Source: Paeniglutamicibacter psychrophenolicus
GTDB lineage: Bacteria; Actinomycetota; Actinomycetes; Actinomycetales; Micrococcaceae
DNA length: 64,000 nt
Assembly: GCF_017876575.1 (NCBI RefSeq)
Contig: NZ_JAGIOE010000001.1
Location: 2,728,001 to 2,792,000, forward strand
Reading direction: 5' to 3'
The translations under genes were made by a program, and so were the position numbers. Under the pieces are notes generated by a model that made no database searches, was not told the DNA's origin, and saw only the letters and a list, made by a program, of their open reading frames with translations. Positions 1 to 8,471 of this stretch are shown one piece after another; the first letter of the stretch is position 1, and each line of letters begins with the position of its first letter.

Positions 1-466
1 GGGGAATTCCAGATCGCCCGAAGAGCCGTCAGACTCCGGGAAGGTTTTGAGAAATGGCTACAGGTCGCGATCGATTGATCGAATCGAGAGAGCGCATCCA
101 CGACCGATCTGGAGCTATCAAAGGTTGCGCCCCTCGACCGTCTTGGGCACCCGGAAAGGGAGCGAAAGTCCGGGGCAGAACCGGAGAAATTTTCTCTTTA
201 GGGTCCCGGAATTAGATCGTGGGCTGCATCTTCAATGAACTCATGGGCCGTGACTGTGACAAGATTCGTGGCACTAATTGTATCGTTGGAGATTTCGTCT
301 TTGGGCATGTCCGAGAGACGTGATGGTGTAACAGGGAAGCTTATGCGGTCTCTCATCGGTCGTGAATACTATTGCGGTTGCGCACTCACTGAAACAAGCA
401 GGACTCTCTTCTGCATGCGCCTGAATTACTTCTATTTCTGTCGGTGTAGGGGATTACACTCGCGGT
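1..466. other. no recognisable gene
   Basis: I see no convincing gene here. Short open frames exist on both strands but lack protein-like composition and clear ribosome-binding sites. The base composition is lower in GC than most of the window, as in the next two genes, which suggests that the left end belongs to an accessory segment. Confidence 0.4.
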
Positions 467-1612
467 ATGACTGAACCATCGGAATACGAGCTCGCCGCCT
501 GGCGCGACATTCAACGATTCAAGGGTCGCCCCCTCTCCCAAATGATGAGGAATACAGGCGAGCAGGTAGCCGCTGGGGCCATGAAACTGGGCAATCATGC
601 AACGCAATTCCTGGAGAAGCGCCCGGGAGCCTTAGCAGCCGTATCTCGTGGGCAAGATCTCGTAGGCAAAGGCGCCCATGTGATCGGCACCGGTGCCCGA
701 AAAGCCGCCGGTTCAATACCCGATGGCATGGTCGACTGGGGCGGATCTGCCTTTGACTCGATGCGGCAAACCGTTGGTCGGGTCTCACGAGCGGGACTTT
801 CCACTCAGCGGGTGGTGACGAAGCACAGGAAGCGCGGCCATAACGTTGTATCGCTTAACGACCTGCGCCGTCTCGACCTCCAACAGATTGACGCCGTGCG
901 TGGACAAGGAACGAGTTGGGGCTATCCGATTGCCGCGGCGTTGTCGGGAATGGGGGCGGGGCTCGTGATCTCCGGTGGAGAACTCGCTATCCCCATTACC
1001 GGCGGCGTCGCGGCAGCGCCATCGGGAGCAGCAATCGCCGGAGCAATCGTTGGCGACGCGGCGTGGGTTCTCGGACTCGCCTCTCGCTCCGTTGGCCACG
1101 TCTCGCTGCTCTACGGCTACGATCCCGAGGAGCCTGGCGAGAAGATGTTCGTGATGTCCGTCGTCAATGCAGGAACCGCAATGTCGGCCAGCGCGAAGAC
1201 CGCTGCGATGGCTGACATCTCGCGGCTCACCCAAGCGCTCGTCAGAGGCAAAGCATGGGCGATCTTGGACAAGTCAATTGTCGCCCAGGTATCCAAACAG
1301 TTCGCGAACAAATTCGCTATTCGCCTCACCAAGCAGGGTCTTGGCAAGGTCGTACCCGTAGCAGGGATCGCCATTGGCGGTGCCTTTAACTGGGCCACCT
1401 TGGAGTCGATCGTCGACGCCGCTGGCATTGCCTACCGACGGCGTTTCCTGTTGGAGAAGTACCCACACCTTGCCGACGAAGAAGCGCACGGTTCCTTTCC
1501 CCAAATGGGCCAGGATGACCCAAGCGGTGCCGATGAAGTGATCAGCGTCCTTGATGAACTAGCCGAGATGGGCGGACCCGCGCTCCAAACGTCCAAAGAC
1601 AATTCACAATGA
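467..1612 (+). CDS. EcsC family protein
   Basis: Protein of 381 residues resembling the EcsC family, whose molecular role is not established; Bacillus EcsC is named from its neighbourhood to the EcsAB ABC transporter. Residues about 145–200 form a glycine/alanine-rich stretch (contains GMGAGLVISGGE and GAAIAGAIVGDAAW) that may insert into or lie on a membrane. It is followed by the family-typical GYDPEEPGEK segment near residue 222. A second small hydrophobic patch (GKVVPVAGIAIGGAFN) lies near residue 300. There is no signal peptide. No ecsA or ecsB gene is nearby, so it is solitary. The start has no strong ribosome-binding site. Codon use is less GC-rich than in the core genes. Confidence 0.7.
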   Translation: MTEPSEYELAAWRDIQRFKGRPLSQMMRNTGEQVAAGAMKLGNHATQFLEKRPGALAAVSRGQDLVGKGAHVIGTGARKAAGSIPDGMVDWGGSAFDSMRQTVGRVSRAGLSTQRVVTKHRKRGHNVVSLNDLRRLDLQQIDAVRGQGTSWGYPIAAALSGMGAGLVISGGELAIPITGGVAAAPSGAAIAGAIVGDAAWVLGLASRSVGHVSLLYGYDPEEPGEKMFVMSVVNAGTAMSASAKTAAMADISRLTQALVRGKAWAILDKSIVAQVSKQFANKFAIRLTKQGLGKVVPVAGIAIGGAFNWATLESIVDAAGIAYRRRFLLEKYPHLADEEAHGSFPQMGQDDPSGADEVISVLDELAEMGGPALQTSKDNSQ

Positions 1613-1843
1613 CCGATCTGTCGCTGACTCTGGATCGACGTCTCAGCCCCATTCCAGAGTCAGGCGGGATCTCTTGGGTTGTTGAGCAGTTTCTGGGCCG
1701 TCCGGGGGGTGGGTTCTGGGCGTCGCGGGGTCAGTTCTCCTTGTGCCACTCAAAAGTTGACTGTGGCGCACTGCCATTCGCGCCAGTCGACCGCCAACGC
1801 CCTCGGTTCCAACTTGTTCGTCGGGCGATACTAGGATTTGATC

Positions 1844-2653
1844 ATGTACCTGTTGGATACGAATCGACTTTCCCCGGACTGGATGGTCGAGCATGGCACA
1901 TGGCTCGATAGACCCCTGTTTGCATCCTCGGTGTCTGCCCAAGAGCTCCTTGGTATCCAAGTTCCGGACAAGGAGACGGGATACCGCTATGCGCTGCCGG
2001 TACTCGATGAGCGCGTCCTCAACATCCACCACGGGATGTCACCGGACGGGTTTATTCGCTTGGTCATCGACCACGGGAAGCGTTTCCCTGTCTCAAAACA
2101 TGCTGATCGCCTGACCGTACCCCGATCGCGTCTTCGGGCTGAATCGCTCGAACTGGGGCATGCGGCCATCGCGGTCGCTCATAGTGGCGGGCACGATCGC
2201 CTCTTCCGCGCCTTCGCCTCGAGAGGCCTCCGAGGCAAGACGCTCAAGCGAGTTCTCAGCAAATGGGAGTTTCTACGTAGTGACATTGAAGCTGTGATCC
2301 CTTTGGACGAAGAGATCGCGGCTGAGGCGGTCGTCCTCGCGAACCAGTTCGTTGAGGACGGATATCGCGTCAAGGGCACGGCGCGGAACACCATGAATGA
2401 CATGTATGTGGCCGCGACGTCCTATGTCCTTGCAATGCCCCTGTTGACCGACGACGCGCAGCTGAAAATTTTCTACCAGAAGCGTGGATGGTCTGTGACA
2501 GAGACGGACTCGGTATTCGTCGCTACTCCCGGCCCTCGTGCGATAGATATTCTGAAGGAACTGAAGTCCCATTCGGATTCTCGCGCATATATTAATCAAC
2601 CACCGTGGCTCCGCTCGCGCGTCAATCGAGCCCCACCACCACTGCCGCGCTAA
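1844..2653 (+). CDS. PIN-domain protein (putative ribonuclease), solitary
   Basis: Protein of 269 residues with the acidic residues expected of a PIN nuclease: D5 in YLLDTNR, E34 in AQELLG, D186 in NDMYVAA and D203/D204 in LLTDDA. PIN domains bind Mg2+/Mn2+ and cut RNA, and many are VapC-type toxins. This one is about twice the length of a typical VapC, with an additional middle region of unknown function (about residues 60–150). No antitoxin-like gene lies next to it; the 225 bases upstream hold nothing recognisable. ATG at 1844 is chosen because an AGGA lies seven bases before it; an in-frame TTG at 1838 is less likely. Nuclease activity is an inference from the motifs. Confidence 0.6.
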   Translation: MYLLDTNRLSPDWMVEHGTWLDRPLFASSVSAQELLGIQVPDKETGYRYALPVLDERVLNIHHGMSPDGFIRLVIDHGKRFPVSKHADRLTVPRSRLRAESLELGHAAIAVAHSGGHDRLFRAFASRGLRGKTLKRVLSKWEFLRSDIEAVIPLDEEIAAEAVVLANQFVEDGYRVKGTARNTMNDMYVAATSYVLAMPLLTDDAQLKIFYQKRGWSVTETDSVFVATPGPRAIDILKELKSHSDSRAYINQPPWLRSRVNRAPPPLPR

Positions 2654-2732
2654 CCTGTGCGGATATGCGGTGCGGAATGGCGACATCTAATCCTGCATGG
2701 TCATGGGTCGTGCCAGACGGATGCATCTCTGC

Positions 2733-3677
2733 CTAGACGCGTCCTTCCCCGGACGGTCCCTTCCCCGCACGGAACCGCACGTCGACCGCGGCCAGCGTGA
2801 GCACTTCCAGGGCCTCGGCCAGCACCGGCTGGGAGCCGCTGCCGCGGCGCACCACGGTGCGGATGTGCCTCGAGGGGGCCGGATCCCCGCGCAGCGGTAC
2901 CCGCACGATCGGGTAGCCGGAGGGAAGCCGGGCCAGCCGCGGGACCAGGCAGACCCCGAACCCGGCCGCCACGAGCGCCGCGGCGGTGTCCCATTCCGCC
3001 GCCTCGTGGGCCACCGTCGGGGTGAAGCCCGCCTCGGCGCAGGAGTTGAACACCAATTGCCGGTGTGGTCTTCCCGGCCGGTCCACGATCCACTGCTGGT
3101 CAGCGGTCTCCGCCAATCCCACGTCGGTCCGGAAGGCCAACGGGTGGCCCACCGGGACCAGCAGCTCCAGCGGGTCATCGAGCAGGAATTTCGTTTCGAA
3201 GCGGCTGTCCGCGCTCGTCGGGGTGGCCTCGGTGGAGACGATCACCGCCAGGTCGGCGTCGTCCGCTAGCAACAGATCCAGACATTCGGCCGGGTCGGCC
3301 TCGATGATCCGCACCTCCATCGCCGGCCGGCTGGCCCGCAGCGCCGTGACCACCGCCGGCAGCAGGGCCGCGGCCGCGGTGGAGAATCCGCAGATCCGCA
3401 GCGAGCCCGCGTAGCTGCCGGATTCGGCGGCCAGCAGCCCGCGGATGTGCTCCCAACTGGAGAACAGCGAATCGACGTGGCTGAGCAGGATGCGCGCGGC
3501 CGGGGTCAGCCGGACCCCGCGTCCCTGCGGGACCAGCAGCACCACGTCGAGGTCCTCGGCCAGCGTGCGCAGCTGGTGGGAGACGGCCGAGGGCGTGTAG
3601 TGCAGCGCCCCGGCGGTGGCGGTGACGGTCCCGTGGGCGGCAAGCATGCGCAGCACGTGGAGCCTCGGATCGATCAT
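2733..3677 (-). CDS. LysR-family transcriptional regulator
   Basis: Protein of 314 residues. An N-terminal winged helix-turn-helix occupies about residues 1–60 (TATAGALHYTPSAVSHQLRT is the recognition-helix region). It is followed by the two-lobed LysR effector-binding domain (residues about 90–300; LVPVGHPLA and GFGVCLVPRLA are family-typical). It is divergent from the flavoprotein–Rieske–reductase operon with 120 bases between the starts, the classical arrangement for a LysR activator of a catabolic operon that responds to the substrate or an intermediate. A probable operator lies just before its own start. The effector is unknown; a betaine or N-methylated amino acid is the natural guess. 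Confidence 0.85.
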   Translation of the reverse strand: MIDPRLHVLRMLAAHGTVTATAGALHYTPSAVSHQLRTLAEDLDVVLLVPQGRGVRLTPAARILLSHVDSLFSSWEHIRGLLAAESGSYAGSLRICGFSTAAAALLPAVVTALRASRPAMEVRIIEADPAECLDLLLADDADLAVIVSTEATPTSADSRFETKFLLDDPLELLVPVGHPLAFRTDVGLAETADQQWIVDRPGRPHRQLVFNSCAEAGFTPTVAHEAAEWDTAAALVAAGFGVCLVPRLARLPSGYPIVRVPLRGDPAPSRHIRTVVRRGSGSQPVLAEALEVLTLAAVDVRFRAGKGPSGEGRV

Positions 3678-3682
3678 GCACG

Positions 3683-3700
3683 AAGATTACACGGTATCTT
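3683..3700. promoter_or_regulatory. LysR-type operator candidate
   Basis: Inverted repeat AAGAT-N8-ATCTT only six bases before the lysR start codon, in the 120-base gap between lysR and the divergent demethylase operon. Size and position fit an autoregulatory LysR box. Only the symmetry is seen; binding is inferred. Confidence 0.4.
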
Positions 3701-3797
3701 GCCATTTCGTTTGCTGGTCTTCAGCAATGGCCCGGGTCACACTGGAGGCAACGGGTCCCCGGGACCGGGGCACCCGCTGAACGAAGGGGCCTGGCGC

Positions 3798-5840
3798 ATG
3801 AAACTGGTGGACCCGCTGCTCGAGCCGTTTGCGCTTCGGCACCTGGTGCTGCGCAACCGGATCGTGAGCACCTCGCACGAGCCGGCCTACGCGGAGAACG
3901 GGATGCCCACCGACCGCTACCGGGCCTACCACGTGGAGCGCGCCAAGGGCGGGGCGGCACTGCTGATGATCGGCGGATCCGCGGTGGTTTCACCCGACAG
4001 CCCGCCCTCCTTCGGGAACCTCCAGCTGCACCGTGACGAGATTTCCGCCTGGCTGCGCAAACTCACCGCCGAGGTCCACGAGGTGGGGGCGGCGGTGATG
4101 TGCCAGATCACCCACCTGGGGCGGCGCACCAGCAACTACGCCGGGGATTGGCTGCCGGTCCCGTATCCCTCGGCCATGCGCGAGCCGGCCCACCGCGCCT
4201 TCCCCAAGGTCGCCGAGGAATGGGACCTGCACCGGATCGCGGCCGACTACGCCGCCGCCGCGGTGCGCTGCCGCGACGCCGGCATGGACGGGATCGAGAT
4301 CCAGTCCTACGGGCACTTCATGGATGCCTTCCTGTCCCCGGCCACCAACGACCGCACCGACGCCTGGGGCGGCAGCTTCGAAAACCGCATCGCCTTCCCG
4401 CTGCTGGTGATCAACTCGGTGCGCGAGGCCGTGGGCCCGGACTTCATCGTGGGCATCCGCATGTCCATGGACGAGGACAAGGAACACGGGCTGGGGCGCA
4501 CCGAGGCCATGGCCGCACTGCACCGCTACATCGAGGCCGGCATCGACTTCCTGTCCGTGATCAAGGGGTCCATCGAATCCGACGCCGCCCTGGCCAAGGT
4601 GATCCCGTCCATGGGTGTGCCCTCGGCCCCGTTCCTGGACTTCGCCGGATCCATCAAGGAGCAGATCGGGATCCCGGTCATGCACGCGTCGAAGATCGCC
4701 GACATCGCCACCGCCCGCCACGCAGTGTCCCACGGGCTGCTGGACCTGGTCGGGATGACCCGGGCCCAGATCGCCGATCCGCATCTGGTCGCCAAGCTGG
4801 CAGCGGGGCAGGAGGAGCGGATCCGGCCCTGCGTGGGGGCGAACTACTGCCTGGATTCCATCTACGCCTCCGGGGACGCCAAGTGCATCCACAACCCCGC
4901 CACGGGGCGCGAACTGCAGCTGCCGCACCTGGTGCCGCCGGCGGCCGCACCGTCGAAGGTCGCCGTGGTCATCGGTGCCGGGCCGGCCGGACTGGAATGC
5001 GCGCGCGTGCTGGGCGAACGCGGGCACCGGGTCGTGGTGCTCGAGGCCGCCGACGCACCCGGAGGACAGGTGCGGATCGCCGCCTCCACACCCCGGAGGC
5101 GGGACCTGATGGGCATCATCGACTGGCGGGTCTCCGAGGCGCTGCTGGCCGGGGTCGAAATCCGCTACGGGGTCTACGCCGAGGCCCACACCGTGCTGGC
5201 CGAAAACCCGGACGTGGTCCTGGTGGCCACCGGCGGGATGCCCAACCACGACTTCCTGCCCGTCGGCGGGGACCTGACTGCCGATTGCTGGGATGTGCTC
5301 GGGCACCTGCCCTCCGTCCCCGAAACCGTGCTGGTCTATGACGACAACGGGGCAGAGCCGGGCATGGACGCCGCGGAGAAGCTCGCGGCCGCCGGCGCGA
5401 AGGTGGAAATAGTCACCCCCGAACGCATGCTCGCCCCCGATGTCGGGGCCATGAACTCCCCGGCCTACCTGCGGGCGTTCTCCGAGCACGGGGTCACCAC
5501 GACCCTGGCGCACCGGCTGCGCTCGGTGGTGCGCGAACCGGACGGCAGGTTCACCGCGGTGCTCTACAGCGAGTACTCGGGCCTCGAAACCACCCGCATC
5601 GTGGACCTGGTGGTCACCGAGCACGGCACCCTGCCCAACACCGAGCTGTACTTCGAGCTGCTGCCCGATTCGACCAACGCCGGGGAGATCGACTACCCGG
5701 CGCTGCTGGCCGGGGCGCCGCAGCCGGCGGGGAGGAACCCCGAGGGCCGCTTCGCGCTCTACCGCGTCGGGGACGCGGTGGCCAGCCGGAACATCCACGC
5801 GGCCATCTACGACGCCCTGCGATTGTGCCTGCCCATGTAA
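3798..5840 (+). CDS. FMN/FAD oxidoreductase of the trimethylamine dehydrogenase/DgcA type (N-demethylase)
   Basis: Protein of 680 residues: an N-terminal Old Yellow Enzyme-type FMN barrel (about residues 1–340, with SPATNDRTDAWGGSFENR) and a C-terminal FAD/NAD-binding part starting with the glycine-rich VVIGAGPAGLECA near residue 390. This is the layout of trimethylamine dehydrogenase, 2,4-dienoyl-CoA reductase, dimethylglycine demethylase DgcA and the N-methylproline demethylase of stachydrine breakdown. The iron-sulfur site reads C345-x2-A348-x2-C351-x11-C363: the second cysteine of the trimethylamine dehydrogenase pattern is alanine. It heads the operon with the Rieske oxygenase. Likely role: removal of a methyl group from the tertiary amine made by that oxygenase. 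ATG at 3798 fits the family N-terminus; the open frame extends further upstream. Confidence 0.75.
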   Translation: MKLVDPLLEPFALRHLVLRNRIVSTSHEPAYAENGMPTDRYRAYHVERAKGGAALLMIGGSAVVSPDSPPSFGNLQLHRDEISAWLRKLTAEVHEVGAAVMCQITHLGRRTSNYAGDWLPVPYPSAMREPAHRAFPKVAEEWDLHRIAADYAAAAVRCRDAGMDGIEIQSYGHFMDAFLSPATNDRTDAWGGSFENRIAFPLLVINSVREAVGPDFIVGIRMSMDEDKEHGLGRTEAMAALHRYIEAGIDFLSVIKGSIESDAALAKVIPSMGVPSAPFLDFAGSIKEQIGIPVMHASKIADIATARHAVSHGLLDLVGMTRAQIADPHLVAKLAAGQEERIRPCVGANYCLDSIYASGDAKCIHNPATGRELQLPHLVPPAAAPSKVAVVIGAGPAGLECARVLGERGHRVVVLEAADAPGGQVRIAASTPRRRDLMGIIDWRVSEALLAGVEIRYGVYAEAHTVLAENPDVVLVATGGMPNHDFLPVGGDLTADCWDVLGHLPSVPETVLVYDDNGAEPGMDAAEKLAAAGAKVEIVTPERMLAPDVGAMNSPAYLRAFSEHGVTTTLAHRLRSVVREPDGRFTAVLYSEYSGLETTRIVDLVVTEHGTLPNTELYFELLPDSTNAGEIDYPALLAGAPQPAGRNPEGRFALYRVGDAVASRNIHAAIYDALRLCLPM

Positions 5841-5894
5841 ATGCCCCCGCTCGCTCTGCCCAGACCCCGCCACCTCGCCACGAAAGGAACCGCC

Positions 5895-7193
5895 ATGACC
5901 ACGACCACGACACCGGTCCACCACCTGCCGCCCTCGCACACCCCCTCCGCCGGGATCGCCGAACTGGTTGCCCGGCGGATTCCGGGGCTGAGCCTCGAGG
6001 CCCCGTTCTACACCTCGCCCGAGGTGCTTGGGATGGACATCTCCGAGATCTTCGCCAAGCACTGGATCTTCGTGGCCACCGACGCCGAAATCCCGGAACC
6101 CGGGGACTACCTCACCATCTCGGTGGGTCCGCACTCGGTGATCCTGCTGCGCGACGACGACGAGGAAATATCCGCGCTGCACAACGTCTGCCGGCACCGC
6201 GGGGCCCGGATCCTGAACGACCCGGCCGGCTCCGTCGGCAACCTGGTCTGCGGCTACCACCACTGGACCTACGGATCCGACGGCGCCCTGCTGCACGCCG
6301 ACTCGCAGCCGGCCGACTTCGACAAGACCCGGTTCGGGCTTCGGAAGGTGGCGGTGCAATCGGTGGCCGGGCTCATCTTCATCTGCCTCTCCAACGCCCC
6401 GCCGGAAGACTTCGCCTCCTACGCGAGCCGGATCGAACCCTACCTGGCCCCACACCAGCTGCGCCGCACCAAGGTCGCCGCGCAGGAGGACCTGGTGGAG
6501 CACGGGAACTGGAAGCTGGTGATGGAGAACAACCGGGAGTGCTACCACTGCGACGGGCACCCCGAGCTCTCCTGCTCGTTGTTCCCCACCTACGGCTACG
6601 ACCCCGACGGGCTGCCGCCGCGGCTGCGCCCCGCCCACGAGCGCTACCTCGCCGCGGAGGCCGACCTGGTCCAACGCTGTACGGCCAACAACCTTCCCTA
6701 CGCGCAGATCCAGGAGTTGCGCGCCCCGGGCACCGGATTCCGCATCCAGCGCGAACCCATGGACGGCGCGGGAGAGTCCTTCAGCCCCGACGGGACCCTG
6801 CTGTGCCGCAGGCTCCTGGGGGAGCTCACCGAGCCCAGGCTCGGGCGCCTGTCCATGCACCTGCAGCCCAACGCCTGGTTCCACGTGCTCTCCGACCACG
6901 CGGTGACCTTCTCGGTGCTGCCGTTGGCCCCGAACAAGACGCTGCTGCGCACCACCTGGCTGGTCCACGAGGACGCCGTGGAGGGGCAAGACTACGACCT
7001 CGAGGAACTGAAGCGGGTGTGGCAACGCACCAACGAGCAGGACGGCACCTTCGTGCAACGCGCCCAGCTCGGGGTCACCAGCCCCGCCTACCTCCAGGGG
7101 CCCTACGCCCCCAACGAATACCAGGTCGAGGACTTCTGCTCCTGGTACATCGACCGCCTGCGCACGGGCCTCGGAATGGAGGTGCAGCCATGA
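5895..7193 (+). CDS. Rieske oxygenase alpha subunit for quaternary ammonium compounds (GbcA/Stc2-like)
   Basis: Protein of 432 residues. The Rieske [2Fe-2S] site is C99-x-H101 and C119-x2-H122. The mononuclear iron site carries H218 and H222 in the run NNRECYHCDGHPEL, a signature shared by glycine betaine monooxygenase GbcA, stachydrine demethylase Stc2 and related N-demethylases. Expected reaction: O2- and NAD(P)H-dependent oxidation of an N-methyl group of a betaine, releasing formaldehyde. ATG at 5895 follows a GAAAGGA ribosome-binding site; an upstream in-frame start at 5841 is less likely. The stop overlaps the reductase start by four bases (ATGA), so the two are translationally coupled. 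The substrate (glycine betaine, proline betaine, carnitine or other) cannot be told from sequence alone. Confidence 0.8.
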   Translation: MTTTTTPVHHLPPSHTPSAGIAELVARRIPGLSLEAPFYTSPEVLGMDISEIFAKHWIFVATDAEIPEPGDYLTISVGPHSVILLRDDDEEISALHNVCRHRGARILNDPAGSVGNLVCGYHHWTYGSDGALLHADSQPADFDKTRFGLRKVAVQSVAGLIFICLSNAPPEDFASYASRIEPYLAPHQLRRTKVAAQEDLVEHGNWKLVMENNRECYHCDGHPELSCSLFPTYGYDPDGLPPRLRPAHERYLAAEADLVQRCTANNLPYAQIQELRAPGTGFRIQREPMDGAGESFSPDGTLLCRRLLGELTEPRLGRLSMHLQPNAWFHVLSDHAVTFSVLPLAPNKTLLRTTWLVHEDAVEGQDYDLEELKRVWQRTNEQDGTFVQRAQLGVTSPAYLQGPYAPNEYQVEDFCSWYIDRLRTGLGMEVQP

Positions 7194-8284
7194 CGCAGGA
7201 ACTCCAGGCACTGCCGGCTTCCCTTCCGGCGGCACCCGCGGACCGATCCCTGCGCTGCACCGCCATCCGCCCGGAGACCGCGGAGGTAACGACCTTCACC
7301 TTCGAGCCCGAAACGGGAGAAGTGTTCGGCTGGCTGCCGGGGCAGTACCTGACGCTCTTGCTGGATACGCCCCACGGGCAGCTGGCCCGCTGCTACACCA
7401 TCAGCTCCATCCCGCGGGACGGGCTGGAGATCACGGTCAAGGCCCTGCCAGGGGGACCGGCCTCGAGATGGCTGCACGACTCGCTGGCCCCCGGCGCGGT
7501 GATCGAGGCACACGGCCCGCTGGGCGGCTTCACCCCGCCCGCGCTCGCCGGAGCACTGCCCGGCCCGCAGCCGGGCTACCTTTTCCTTGCGGCGGGCTCG
7601 GGCATCACCCCGCTGATGTCCATCACCCGGGCGCTGCTTGATTCCGGCGATCCGGTGGATGCGGTGCTGCTTTACAGCGCGCACGATCCGGGGGACGTGA
7701 TTTTCCACCGCGAGCTGCGCTCAATCCCGGAGGCCAGCGGCATCCGCGTGGAAACGATCCTCAGCACCGGGTCCATTCCCACCGTTGGCATCCCGCGGGC
7801 ACCCGGCCGGCTGGATGCGGACCTCCTGCTCGAACTGGTGCCCGATGTGCGCGGGCGCGAGGTCTTCGCCTGCGGCCCGCCGCAGTACCTGGAGGCGGTC
7901 CGCGGGATGCTGGAAACTGCGGGCTGCGAAGCCTCGGCGCTCACGGTGGAAAGCTTTGATATCGCCGACCACGCCCCTGCCAACACCACGGCGCAGCCGC
8001 CGGAGGCCGCCAGGGAATCGCAGGTGTTCAGCGTCGAGTTCGTGCGCAGCGGGCGGACCATCGAGTGCCCGGCCGACACCTTCGTGCTTGATGCTGCCTT
8101 GGCCGCCGGGATTCCGGTGCCCTCTTCGTGCACGTTGGGGATGTGCGGGACCTGCAAGTCGGGGCTGCTCCAGGGCACGGTGGAGATGAACCACGCCGGC
8201 GGGATCAGGCCCAGGGAAATCGCCGCGGGCAAGATCCTGATCTGCTGCTCCACGCCGACCGGCGACCTGGTGATCGACGCCTAA
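7190..8284 (+). CDS. ferredoxin-type reductase component of the Rieske oxygenase (GbcB-like)
   Basis: Protein of 364 residues with the order FAD-binding barrel (RCYTISS near residue 66), NAD(P)-binding domain (LAAGSGITPLMS; FACGPPQYLE) and a C-terminal plant-type [2Fe-2S] ferredoxin domain with C314, C319, C322 and C352 or C353. This is the domain order of GbcB and other reductases that pass electrons from NAD(P)H to a Rieske N-demethylase. It is coupled to the oxygenase gene by a four-base overlap and followed by an inverted repeat. It should deliver two electrons per turnover to the upstream oxygenase. Confidence 0.8.
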   Translation: MTQELQALPASLPAAPADRSLRCTAIRPETAEVTTFTFEPETGEVFGWLPGQYLTLLLDTPHGQLARCYTISSIPRDGLEITVKALPGGPASRWLHDSLAPGAVIEAHGPLGGFTPPALAGALPGPQPGYLFLAAGSGITPLMSITRALLDSGDPVDAVLLYSAHDPGDVIFHRELRSIPEASGIRVETILSTGSIPTVGIPRAPGRLDADLLLELVPDVRGREVFACGPPQYLEAVRGMLETAGCEASALTVESFDIADHAPANTTAQPPEAARESQVFSVEFVRSGRTIECPADTFVLDAALAAGIPVPSSCTLGMCGTCKSGLLQGTVEMNHAGGIRPREIAAGKILICCSTPTGDLVIDA

Positions 8285-8302
8285 GCGCCCGGAAGAAAAA
8301 CG

Positions 8303-8342
8303 TCGGGCCGCACCTTCCCTCCGAGGGGATGCTGCGGCCCGA
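8303..8342. terminator. bidirectional terminator-like hairpin
   Basis: Perfect ten-base inverted repeat (TCGGGCCGCA / TGCGGCCCGA) with a 20-base loop, between the convergent demethylase operon and prfC. There is an A-run on the left side but no strong T-run on the right, so it works best for the minus strand. Confidence 0.5.
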
Positions 8343-8471
8343 TATCTAACGTGCGCGGTATGCGGCTTGGATTCCAGGGGGAGTCGGGCGACTTCTTGAT
8401 CTCGTCGATGAAGGTGGCCTCTGTTCGACCTGCGAGGCACCGGCCGGACCCGGTCCCCGCAGGTTCCCGTG

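Noticed and set aside
1660-1790. G-rich stretch between the EcsC and PIN genes, considered as an insertion-sequence end or antitoxin remnant
   Set aside because: No inverted repeats, target duplication or transposase, and no antitoxin-like frame.
3990-7235. Very long open frame (over 1000 codons) on the minus strand
   Set aside because: It lies antisense to the flavoprotein and Rieske genes and is rich in Gly, Val, His, Arg and Pro, the usual shadow of high-GC genes; no domain is recognisable.
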